Shown here piece after piece: positions 39,955 through 46,680 of a stretch of 47,751 nucleotides of DNA. Numbering within the stretch: the stretch's first letter is position 1; each line of letters begins with the position of its first letter. Source of the DNA: a virus; IMG/VR virus record IMGVR_UViG_3300006754_000032, positions 1-47,751 of that record; one strand, 5' to 3'. The notes beneath the pieces are model-generated. The model did no database searches and was not told where the DNA came from. It was given only the letters and a program-made list of their open reading frames with translations. The translations under genes were made by a program, and so were the position numbers.

Positions 39955-41794
39955 CTGTTATAACAATACGCTTAGCTACGGATAAGGGAGAGTATAGGTA
40001 CGGAAATTTAAAAAACGGTAACGTTTTATCTTGATTTACTAACTCTATATCACTTTCAGGGTATTGAGGGTTAAATGATAAAAATGATACACCACCTGTG
40101 AATATTTCCCCAGTTAGCTCATTTCTAGTTTCTATTCGCTTTATACCTTCCAGTGAAAGAATATCATTAGCTAAATCTATTAATTTTAAATTCTCACCTA
40201 GATTGTTATTTTCCGGAATGAAAAAGTTTTTAATTATACTGGCAATTCGCGACTTTAACGTGTTTTTATTAATTTTGTTGTTTGTTTCTCTAACAGCGTA
40301 TAACTTACTTTGATCTAGTATATCTAATGTTAAGTTAGAAGCATTACCTATACCTAACCCAAACGCCATATAGATAGGATCTCTAGGTACAACAGTATTA
40401 GATAACATCTTACGGTCCTGCGTTTGCGTTACAATATAATTTTTAAATGAATTACTCAAAAACGGAGGATAGGACTTATCTTCTGTGATTTTAAATTTAG
40501 GTACAACAAATACATTAATGTTATTAAAGTCACACGAATCTGCAAAATTCACTTGATTGATTATTACTCTATTTACCTTATTAGGGTCAACACATATATC
40601 ATAAAAATATTGTATATATTCATTAATATAAGACGTGTTGCTAGCAACGCGCGTACTAGTGATCACGTTAGCTAAGTTTCTTTCTAGGAATGATTGATAG
40701 TCTTTTTCAGTAACCAGCCTCAATTGCGATGAAAACATTTTTGGAGCATTTTGTCTAATTTGGTCGACTGTTTCTTCTGTTGAAAGAGTAGAAGAATTGA
40801 GAGGGTTATTAAATGTAATCTTTGGACTGTTGGTAATATTTAGGAATGTTGTTTCGTCTTTATTCGGATATATGTCCTTAAATAATGCACGTTGCCTAGC
40901 CGAATCATAAACAAATAATTTATTACCATTAATTATGTTTTTACTAATAATGCCGGCAGTATTATCTGACAATATATAATCGATTGATACAATATCACTC
41001 TGCTCTAGCTTTTTACCAAATACACCATTTCCAAACTTTACTTCATAATGACCGTATTCATTTAATCTAATCTCACATACTCTATCAACCGCGCTTGATA
41101 GATACAAGCTTTCAACAATCTGGTATTCATAGTATGTTGAATTACTAGCCTCTTTGACATACACGCTTACAGTACCATCAGCAATAAATTTATCATCATT
41201 ACTATCAACAATGTTATCTACAACAATTGGTAATATTTCAAATTCCTCGCCCTGGGCAGTATAATCTGGATACTCTTTAATGGTCCCTTGATACAAGATA
41301 GCTTCATCATTTACAGTTTGTAAAGTTTCTGTTTTGCCGGCAACATTTTTATTAAAGGATAAATCTTCATTAAAGTTATATTGAACACCGTCTGCTAAAA
41401 AATAAGAATATTTACGAATAGTATAATTACCGGTAGGTAAAGATGCTGATGCAACTGCGTTTATTGGAACAATAGAAGTTTGCTTACCAGCCGGCTTATA
41501 ACCGATTAACTTTACAATTTTGTTCATGTTCTCATATAGAGTAGCTTGATCAAAATTTACTTCTGCAGCTGTATTGTTTAAATAGAACAAGAGAACATGA
41601 TAAGAGTATGCAATTATATCAATTACGGCGGCTAAATTACTACCTTCATAATTTTGATCGGTGAACTTTTGATTTTCATCTAATCGATTAATAATATAAT
41701 CTTTTAAACTTACTGCATCAAACGCGACATATGCGTCTTGTGGCAGATTAAAATCTAAAAACTTATTCGATGTTTCGTTTGTGTTTGTTGGCAT
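39947..41794 (-). CDS. 6: baseplate wedge protein gp6-like (gpJ-like)
   Basis: A 615-residue wedge subunit, close to T4 gp6 (660). It would form the inner ring joining adjacent wedges. The conserved N-terminal segment is FDAVSLKDYIINRLDENQKFTDQNYEGSNLAAVIDIIAYSYHVLLFYLNNTAAEVNFDQATLYENMNKIVKLIGY (residues ~25-98). The typical middle is EIRLNEYGHYEVKFGNGVFGKKLEQSDIVSIDYILS (~243-278). The downstream part has ETVDQIRQNAPKMFSSQLRLVTEKDYQSFLERN (~338-370). It lies directly after gp25 with a 4-nt gap, the same neighbour order as in many contractile systems. Confidence 0.93.
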   Translation of the reverse strand: MPTNTNETSNKFLDFNLPQDAYVAFDAVSLKDYIINRLDENQKFTDQNYEGSNLAAVIDIIAYSYHVLLFYLNNTAAEVNFDQATLYENMNKIVKLIGYKPAGKQTSIVPINAVASASLPTGNYTIRKYSYFLADGVQYNFNEDLSFNKNVAGKTETLQTVNDEAILYQGTIKEYPDYTAQGEEFEILPIVVDNIVDSNDDKFIADGTVSVYVKEASNSTYYEYQIVESLYLSSAVDRVCEIRLNEYGHYEVKFGNGVFGKKLEQSDIVSIDYILSDNTAGIISKNIINGNKLFVYDSARQRALFKDIYPNKDETTFLNITNSPKITFNNPLNSSTLSTEETVDQIRQNAPKMFSSQLRLVTEKDYQSFLERNLANVITSTRVASNTSYINEYIQYFYDICVDPNKVNRVIINQVNFADSCDFNNINVFVVPKFKITEDKSYPPFLSNSFKNYIVTQTQDRKMLSNTVVPRDPIYMAFGLGIGNASNLTLDILDQSKLYAVRETNNKINKNTLKSRIASIIKNFFIPENNNLGENLKLIDLANDILSLEGIKRIETRNELTGEIFTGGVSFLSFNPQYPESDIELVNQDKTLPFFKFPYLYSPLSVAKRIVITDE

Positions 41795-41798
41795 GATA

Positions 41799-42287
41799 TT
41801 ATAATACGTAGTATCCGTTACTATTTAATAATGACTTAAGTGTTATCCCATATGCATTTAATGATGGTATGTTTATTTGTAAAGCTATGTAATATTCCTG
41901 CGCATCTGTAATAGCATCTACGTTAACCTTTTCAAGCTGTATACGTGGCTCTTGTTCAGGTAATTTAGTATCAATATCATACCTAATTTTATACGCAGTC
42001 GAGCTGTTGACAGGGTCAAACAGATATCTTCTTAAATCAATACCAAATTCAGGGTTTAATATTTTCTGTCCCGGTGACGTTAAAAACGCATTTATAATGC
42101 TATTTTTAATAGCTTGTAAATCATATGACCCTTGAATATCTTTTAAAACTACGTCTTTGTTTAGTTGTTTGTTATAATATACCTCGGGTACTAGATCTAA
42201 AAATAAATCCTTATACAGATAACCACCTTTAAGGGCCGCGTTATCTTTTTTATCTACCGAGACATCTGATATCTTTATAAGAGCCAT
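41799..42287 (-). CDS. 25: baseplate wedge protein gp25-like
   Basis: A 162-residue member of the gp25/GPW family found in all contractile injection machines, where it attaches the sheath to the baseplate inner ring. Diagnostic features are the segment LQAIKNSIINAFLTSPGQKILNPEFGIDLRRYLFDP (~57-92), with the conserved EFG, followed by PRIQLEKVNVDA (~113-124) and a C-terminal strand. It is the first gene of the 25-kb minus-strand structural block and has an ATTAAATA box 6 nt before its ATG. The divergent small gene at 42349 shares the 61-bp intergenic region. Confidence 0.94.
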   Translation of the reverse strand: MALIKISDVSVDKKDNAALKGGYLYKDLFLDLVPEVYYNKQLNKDVVLKDIQGSYDLQAIKNSIINAFLTSPGQKILNPEFGIDLRRYLFDPVNSSTAYKIRYDIDTKLPEQEPRIQLEKVNVDAITDAQEYYIALQINIPSLNAYGITLKSLLNSNGYYVL

Positions 42288-42293
42288 TTATAA

Positions 42294-42301
42294 TATTTAA
42301 T
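42294..42301 (-). promoter_or_regulatory. late-type box of the structural block
   Basis: Minus-strand ATTAAATA, 6 nt before the gp25 ATG at 42287. This is the most upstream late box of the large structural operon. Confidence 0.55.
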
Positions 42302-42330
42302 ACCCGAGTGGTAAATCGAGTTTAAGGAAC

Positions 42331-42336
42331 TATAAT
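42331..42336 (+). promoter_or_regulatory. possible -10 box for the 92-aa gene
   Basis: TATAAT lies 12 nt before the ATG at 42349, with a poor -35 region (TGGTAA at 16-bp spacing). A TATACT overlapping it would give 7-nt spacing but no better -35. Assignment is weak. Confidence 0.3.
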
Positions 42337-42348
42337 ATACTTATAGGT

Positions 42349-42627
42349 ATGCGTGTTAAAGGTAAAGCAGATGTTGATGTGGAGATATCCACTAACGAAC
42401 TAGTAACAGCTCTCAAAAATGAAGTTTATGCAACATTGGAGCTCCCAAATCCAGTAGAAGGACGAGTATTCGTTAAAGATGATTCCGGAACGACTGGATG
42501 GGCGATCCAAAGAACTGTACATACAACGCATTCTTTTGAACTCGAAGAGAATTTAGGACCTGCTGTAGAAGAGGATATTGAAGTGTTTACAGCATTTCAT
42601 ACAATAGCTGAGTTTCTTAAAGATTAA
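42349..42627 (+). CDS. hypothetical protein, 92 aa
   Basis: Unrecognised. The sequence predicts a short beta strand (MRVKGKADVDVEIS), a helix (TNELVTALKNEVYATLEL), beta strands with a GRVFVKDDSGTTGWAIQRTVH turn, and a final helix. It is acidic overall. It forms a two-gene plus-strand block with the 198-residue late gene, but it lacks a late box of its own and has at most an early-type -10 hexamer, so the two genes may be expressed at different times. Confidence 0.72.
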   Translation: MRVKGKADVDVEISTNELVTALKNEVYATLELPNPVEGRVFVKDDSGTTGWAIQRTVHTTHSFELEENLGPAVEEDIEVFTAFHTIAEFLKD

Positions 42628-42651
42628 GTTACGCGATACTGTGTGATTATT

Positions 42652-42669
42652 TGCAAGCTTGCATAAATA
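42652..42669 (+). promoter_or_regulatory. late box preceded by a 12-bp palindrome
   Basis: The perfect palindrome TGCAAGCTTGCA (42652-42663) overlaps the late box CATAAATA (42662-42669), which ends 5 nt before the ATG at 42675. The palindrome could be an operator for a dimeric regulator. Confidence 0.6.
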
Positions 42670-42674
42670 ATATT

Positions 42675-43271
42675 ATGGCAGGTAAAAAGTTTGTTAATTT
42701 GCACGAGTCTTATATGAGAAGATACCAACGCGGAGGTTTTCTTGTAGGTGACGTTTTTAAATTTAATGACGATTATCAATCAACTGATTGTTATAAATCA
42801 TTACCGAAAAATACAAAAGAGTTACTCACAAAAATGATCGATTCAGGGCTCCATATTAGAGTCGTTGGAATAAAAGATACAGAACCTACGCGGTACCCTG
42901 CTAGTTCGCAGCAATCATCTCTCGATGTAAATTTAGATATTGCACTCGATGAAGGAGGTGGGAGATATTCACATTATGTTACAGTTCCTGGTTTGTTAGG
43001 ACAGTCTGTTGAATATTACCCTAACCTTCTGCCTATACCAGATGCTCTAAAGAGACCTAGTAATGTAAACATCAAACCGGAAGAGGTTGTAGAGGATGAG
43101 GAAATGCTTTCCAATAGATCTGATAGAGGTGGGACAGAGCCACATGAGCTCACACCAACAGAGAGATCTTTACCAAAGCAGAATACAGTAATTCCTAGTG
43201 ATCCTGCTACCCCGTCGCCGGCGGTTACATCATACACAAACGAATATATGGCTGATCTTAAAAAAGCCTAA
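42675..43271 (+). CDS. hypothetical late protein, 198 aa
   Basis: The ATG at 42675 (MAGKKFVNLHESYMRRYQRG) is chosen because a CATAAATA box ends 5 nt upstream; the frame is open eight codons further, through the box itself. The N-terminal ~100 residues look folded (RYQRGGFLVGDVFKFNDDYQ; LLTKMIDSGLHIRVVGIKD). The C-terminal ~70 are acidic and Pro/Ser/Thr-rich, probably disordered. My impression is that proteins beginning this way recur in marine T4-like phages without assigned function. The stop overlaps the convergent DUF6899-like gene by 4 nt. Confidence 0.78.
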   Translation: MAGKKFVNLHESYMRRYQRGGFLVGDVFKFNDDYQSTDCYKSLPKNTKELLTKMIDSGLHIRVVGIKDTEPTRYPASSQQSSLDVNLDIALDEGGGRYSHYVTVPGLLGQSVEYYPNLLPIPDALKRPSNVNIKPEEVVEDEEMLSNRSDRGGTEPHELTPTERSLPKQNTVIPSDPATPSPAVTSYTNEYMADLKKA

Positions 43272-43528
43272 ACGTCTCCGTTCTCGTCAATTTTTTGATC
43301 TTCGTAAAGACCTACTACCGTTCTGTAGTATTCCTGTTTGCAACACTCTAGCGCGCCAATCATTTCATTATAATTTGCGTAATTTTCTCCCTGTGATCTA
43401 ATATAATTATCTATAAAAACAGTAATTACGTAATTTAACTCACCTGCGTTTTTAGGGACAAAATTCAATCCGTATACTTCAAGAGCACCATCCACTAGTT
43501 GTCTTTGTTCTGGTTTAATGTAGGGCAT
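43268..43528 (-). CDS. DUF6899-like small protein, 86 aa
   Basis: The N-terminus MPYIKPEQRQLVDG is the hallmark of a widespread small phage protein family that I associate with DUF6899, although I cannot check the accession here. The rest is helical (GELNYVITVFIDNYIRSQGENYANYNEMIGALECCKQEYYRTV), ending in an acidic tail. Function is unknown. It overlaps gp44 by 14 nt and follows it in the operon, the place where T4 has the small clamp-loader subunit gp62. It is far too short for gp62 (187 residues) and unlike it. Confidence 0.75.
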   Translation of the reverse strand: MPYIKPEQRQLVDGALEVYGLNFVPKNAGELNYVITVFIDNYIRSQGENYANYNEMIGALECCKQEYYRTVVGLYEDQKIDENGDV

Positions 43529-44441
43529 TTTCTAAATTTACTAAACATGCAAATGCATTAATTTCTTTATCTACAACAAACGCGCTCTTATAGAGATGGT
43601 CTGCGATAATAGCAATCGTTTCTTTCTTTTTAAGATCTTCGATATTTGAAGTATAGATAAAATCTAGATAATTAGCTAATAACGTGTCATAATCTCCTTG
43701 GAACCTATCTTCGTTTTCAATCAAATATCTCCTAGCTTCTAAACACTGCTTAGAGGCTATTTTTTTGTAAATCGTTTCGAGCAACTCGTTATCACTAACA
43801 ACGCTAGTAATACACAGCTCTGAATCAATGACGTTTTTTTGGAGCTCGTTAATGGTTTTCCGTAAATCGGGGAAGTGACGCTTGACAAGCTGTACGAACT
43901 TTTTCTTTTGCTCTTCCGGTACTTTAATATTTTCATTTTTTAGAATGGTGTAACATCTTTTAACTGCTAATTCGATAACAGGTTTAAAAGTTAATGACTG
44001 ACATCTGGACTGTACGGCTGGAATAATCTTATGCTTATAGTTCGCAGTAATAATAAACCTACAATACTTAGCATACGACTCCATTGTATTACGAAGCGCT
44101 GCTTGAGCTTGAGATGTTAGACCATCTCCCTCATCTAAAATTACGACCTTAACCTTACCATCGAAAGATTTAGTTTGTGCAAAATTAGTAATACTGTGTC
44201 GAATAGTATCGATACCAGACTCATCAGAAGCATTAATATAAAGGTAATTACACTTAAGAATGTCGTTAACAATAACTCTAGCAAGGGTGGTTTTACCAGT
44301 ACCAGGATTACCAACAAAAAGAAGATTAGGTATTTCATTTTTAAACTCTTTAACTACGCGTAATGTCTCTTGATCTAAGATAACATCATCTAGCGTTTGC
44401 GGGCGATATTTTTCGACCCAAATTTTATCAAAATCAATCAT
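43515..44441 (-). CDS. 44: clamp loader ATPase subunit gp44
   Basis: A 308-residue AAA+ protein, close to T4 gp44 (319), that opens and loads the gp45 clamp. KIWVEKYRPQTLDDVIL (residues 6-22) is the clamp-loader N-terminal signature. Walker A is GNPGTGKTT (44-52). Walker B is VVILDEGDG (~98-106). The sensor/SRC motif AVQSRCQSL lies at ~148-156. The C-terminal collar domain (~230-308) is helical. It starts 2 nt after the dUTPase stop, so dut and 44 form an operon under the dut promoter. Confidence 0.95.
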   Translation of the reverse strand: MIDFDKIWVEKYRPQTLDDVILDQETLRVVKEFKNEIPNLLFVGNPGTGKTTLARVIVNDILKCNYLYINASDESGIDTIRHSITNFAQTKSFDGKVKVVILDEGDGLTSQAQAALRNTMESYAKYCRFIITANYKHKIIPAVQSRCQSLTFKPVIELAVKRCYTILKNENIKVPEEQKKKFVQLVKRHFPDLRKTINELQKNVIDSELCITSVVSDNELLETIYKKIASKQCLEARRYLIENEDRFQGDYDTLLANYLDFIYTSNIEDLKKKETIAIIADHLYKSAFVVDKEINAFACLVNLENALH

Positions 44442-44443
44442 AA

Positions 44444-44866
44444 TTATTTACCAGATGAACCAAACCCCTTTTCCCCGCGTTTTGATTCCATAATATTACC
44501 TTCACTTACCTCGACATTATAATTTTTATACACAACAAATTGAGCAATGCGATCTCCGGATTTAACCTTATAATCCTTATCAGTATTATTATATAACTTA
44601 ATCCCAGCATCTCCACGGTATCCTTGATCGATAATTCCAGGGTGCGGAATAATGCCATGTTTAAATCCAAGGCCTGAACGACCTTCCACCTTTATCCAAA
44701 ACCCGTGATCAATGTATGCAAATTTTAACCCTACATCAACGACAGCAGAGCCGCGCGCTGGTATTAACCTATCTTCAACGGAAGTTACATCTAAACCAGT
44801 ATCTGAATCATGATTTTTAGACGGAATAACTGCATTTTCATTAGTTTTCTTAAACCTTACAATCAT
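44444..44866 (-). CDS. dut: dUTPase (deoxyuridine triphosphatase)
   Basis: A 140-residue trimeric dUTPase that hydrolyses dUTP to dUMP, keeping uracil out of DNA and feeding dTMP synthesis. All five motifs are visible: SDTGLDVTS (~21-29), EGRSGLGFKHG (~61-71), HPGIIDQGYRGDAGIKLYN (~75-93), SGDRIAQFVV (~103-112) and KRGEKGFGSSGK at the C-terminus, where the Phe stacks on uracil. Length is typical. It leads the minus-strand dut-44-DUF6899 operon and has a near-consensus promoter ending 6 nt before its ATG. Confidence 0.95.
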   Translation of the reverse strand: MIVRFKKTNENAVIPSKNHDSDTGLDVTSVEDRLIPARGSAVVDVGLKFAYIDHGFWIKVEGRSGLGFKHGIIPHPGIIDQGYRGDAGIKLYNNTDKDYKVKSGDRIAQFVVYKNYNVEVSEGNIMESKRGEKGFGSSGK

Positions 44867-44872
44867 ATAACT

Positions 44873-44900
44873 ATAATAAGGTATGTTGTAAAAAATTCAA
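44873..44900 (-). promoter_or_regulatory. sigma70-like promoter of the dut-44 operon
   Basis: On the minus strand, TTGAAT (44900-44895), a 16-bp spacer and TATTAT (44878-44873) end 6 nt before the dut ATG at 44866. The -35 box and spacing are identical to the uvsX promoter. Confidence 0.75.
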
Positions 44901-44906
44901 GTGTAG

Positions 44907-44914
44907 ATTAAATA
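44907..44914 (+). promoter_or_regulatory. late-type box of the small terminase gene
   Basis: ATTAAATA ends 8 nt before the ATG at 44923. It lies back to back with the sigma70-like dut promoter in a 56-bp divergent region, so early-type and late-type transcription diverge here. Confidence 0.5.
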
Positions 44915-44922
44915 TAGATGTA

Positions 44923-45366
44923 ATGGCTGATGAAGAGTTAGATGGAGCGGTGAATGATATTATTGCACAGATAAAAGGTAATAATAGTACCGTACGCGAA
45001 AAGCGCGAAGATATAACTATAGATAAAGACAATTTAGAAGAGTTTATTATGAACTCTTCTGGAAAGCTTGTTAAAAAGTCTTTAGAACTTGTTGATAATG
45101 TTAATGATTACATTTCAACAGCTCCGGAGAATAGAGATGTTGCAGCATTGGCAGAAGTAATTAAAGCAACTGCAGGGTCTATTGATACATTACAAAAGCT
45201 TCACAGTTCTAACGAGAGAAACGAAACACAAAAGGAAGTTAAGAAAATGGATGTTGAATCTAAAGAGAGGATAAACATTACAGATAATCAGACTAGAGTG
45301 CTTCTCTCTCGTGAAGATATTATGCAAGCATTGGTTGATAGGGACGATGACGTTATTGATGTTTAA
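44923..45366 (+). CDS. 16: small terminase subunit, gp16-like
   Basis: A 147-residue protein with the layout of T4 gp16 (164 residues), the DNA-recognition ring of the packaging motor. It has an acidic variable N-terminus, then two central helices (GKLVKKSLELVDNVNDYISTAPENRDVAALAEVIKATAGSIDTLQKLHSS, ~45-95) and a C-terminal segment NITDNQTRVLLSREDIMQALVD (~119-141). The central helices compare with the [20 protein letters not shown] and NREILKLHKD helices of gp16. The C-terminal segment compares with its NIQNATVF and ELMDEI segment. The large subunit gp17 is not in the window. The gene stands alone on the plus strand with a late-type box. The assignment rests on pattern rather than a unique motif. 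Confidence 0.68.
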   Translation: MADEELDGAVNDIIAQIKGNNSTVREKREDITIDKDNLEEFIMNSSGKLVKKSLELVDNVNDYISTAPENRDVAALAEVIKATAGSIDTLQKLHSSNERNETQKEVKKMDVESKERINITDNQTRVLLSREDIMQALVDRDDDVIDV

Positions 45367-46679
45367 AAATCAAGCGCGTCGTCGCAAGTGTCTTTATCGT
45401 CGCAGATATCTTTTCCTCTATCTAAATATTCTTGAAACTCTTCCATAGTACCGAACGGCATCCATACTGTTTCGCCAGTACTTGTAAGATGTGTATGTGC
45501 ACCAGATAAAGATCCGTTCGTTAGATCTAAAGTCTTTTGCGCGGCACTTAAAGGGTTGGTAAACGTAGTAACATTCAACACACCCGGGAAAGTACCGAGA
45601 CCTTCAATTACCGGATCAACTTGTGGCGACATTTGTGTACCTCCAATATTTGGATTCTCTCTCGGTTTCGACCCCGTTCCGCCCCGACCTGCAACTGTGT
45701 ATAAATCAAACGAGCCTTCCCCGGTAGATATTGTAAGACCAAAATTTGGTATTGATGGACCGCAGCAACAACTACAACAAACCTCAACACATTCTTCTTC
45801 TAACTTTTCATTCCCTTGTTCGTCAAAGGCTTTTCTTAAGAGAAGGACAGATTTACAAACTGCTTCATTTTTTGTTTTTGATATATTTTGATTCGGGTCG
45901 AAAAAGTTTATATCTCTCTTGTAAGTAAATAATCTAAACGCATCCGGACCGAGGTAGCCCGCAACTAGTTGAATAATACTATTTGCAATGCCTTTTAATA
46001 TGTTACCAAATTTAACATCCTTAATCATTAGATTACCACACGCAACTGGCCCTGAACAGTAATCCCCGTTATATTCATTATTGACACGCTCTATAGAACG
46101 CCTGTCTATATACGGGTATGCACCATCGCTATATATTGCGCTTTCAGAGTTATAGTTAAAAACATCAGCGCATGTTGTCTGACAGATATTAAGATTCCTT
46201 CGTAAAAAAGCCGGCGTCTTTTTATATAAATTTATCGATATGTCTTCAGATGCACCGACATACACCGGTACATTGGCGTTTTGTTGAGTTGTATTAGCTA
46301 AGCATGCTAAAGTGTCCGGGGAGGGAAAAAAGCAATTTTCTTTACGACCTTGACCTCTATAAGGATTTTGCGCATACTGTACAACATAGTTTGTAAACGG
46401 TCCGTTATAAAGCTGCCTTATATAGTATAAAGCTGACTGTTCATCAATTTCTGGATTACCACGTATAAGATCATCAACAAATATTTGCAGCTGTCTTAGC
46501 CCTAATTGATATACTCTTTTAAATGATTGACACAGCTGTTTATCCTTATTTGTAAACTTATACCCTAATATTGGTCCTCTATTTTGTCCCCTGCAATCCC
46601 GTTCTACAAGGGAATCAAATTGATCTTTAGTTAATTCTAAAGCTCTTAATGTTTCGATACTTTTGTTACATATAGCCAT
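45363..46679 (-). CDS. cysteine-rich virion-type protein of unknown function, 438 aa
   Basis: I do not recognise the family. The N-terminal ~110 residues are helical (FKRVYQLGLRQLQIFVDDLIRG; SALYYIRQLYNGPF). The middle has scattered cysteines. A dense cluster CVEVCCSCCCGPSIP lies at about 295-310, followed by a Gly/Pro-rich beta region (STGEGSFDLYTVAGRGGTG) and a His-rich turn (SGAHTHL, ~393-399). The end carries CDDKDTCDD. The cluster could bind metal or form disulfides. The gene lies 1 nt after the gp27-like hub gene, so a hub or tail-tip component is likely. Its stop overlaps the gp16 stop. Confidence 0.78.
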   Translation of the reverse strand: MAICNKSIETLRALELTKDQFDSLVERDCRGQNRGPILGYKFTNKDKQLCQSFKRVYQLGLRQLQIFVDDLIRGNPEIDEQSALYYIRQLYNGPFTNYVVQYAQNPYRGQGRKENCFFPSPDTLACLANTTQQNANVPVYVGASEDISINLYKKTPAFLRRNLNICQTTCADVFNYNSESAIYSDGAYPYIDRRSIERVNNEYNGDYCSGPVACGNLMIKDVKFGNILKGIANSIIQLVAGYLGPDAFRLFTYKRDINFFDPNQNISKTKNEAVCKSVLLLRKAFDEQGNEKLEEECVEVCCSCCCGPSIPNFGLTISTGEGSFDLYTVAGRGGTGSKPRENPNIGGTQMSPQVDPVIEGLGTFPGVLNVTTFTNPLSAAQKTLDLTNGSLSGAHTHLTSTGETVWMPFGTMEEFQEYLDRGKDICDDKDTCDDALDF

Positions 46680-46680
46680 T

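Noticed and set aside
42651-42674. N-terminal extension of the 198-aa late protein
   Set aside because: The extra codons are the palindrome and the late promoter box themselves.
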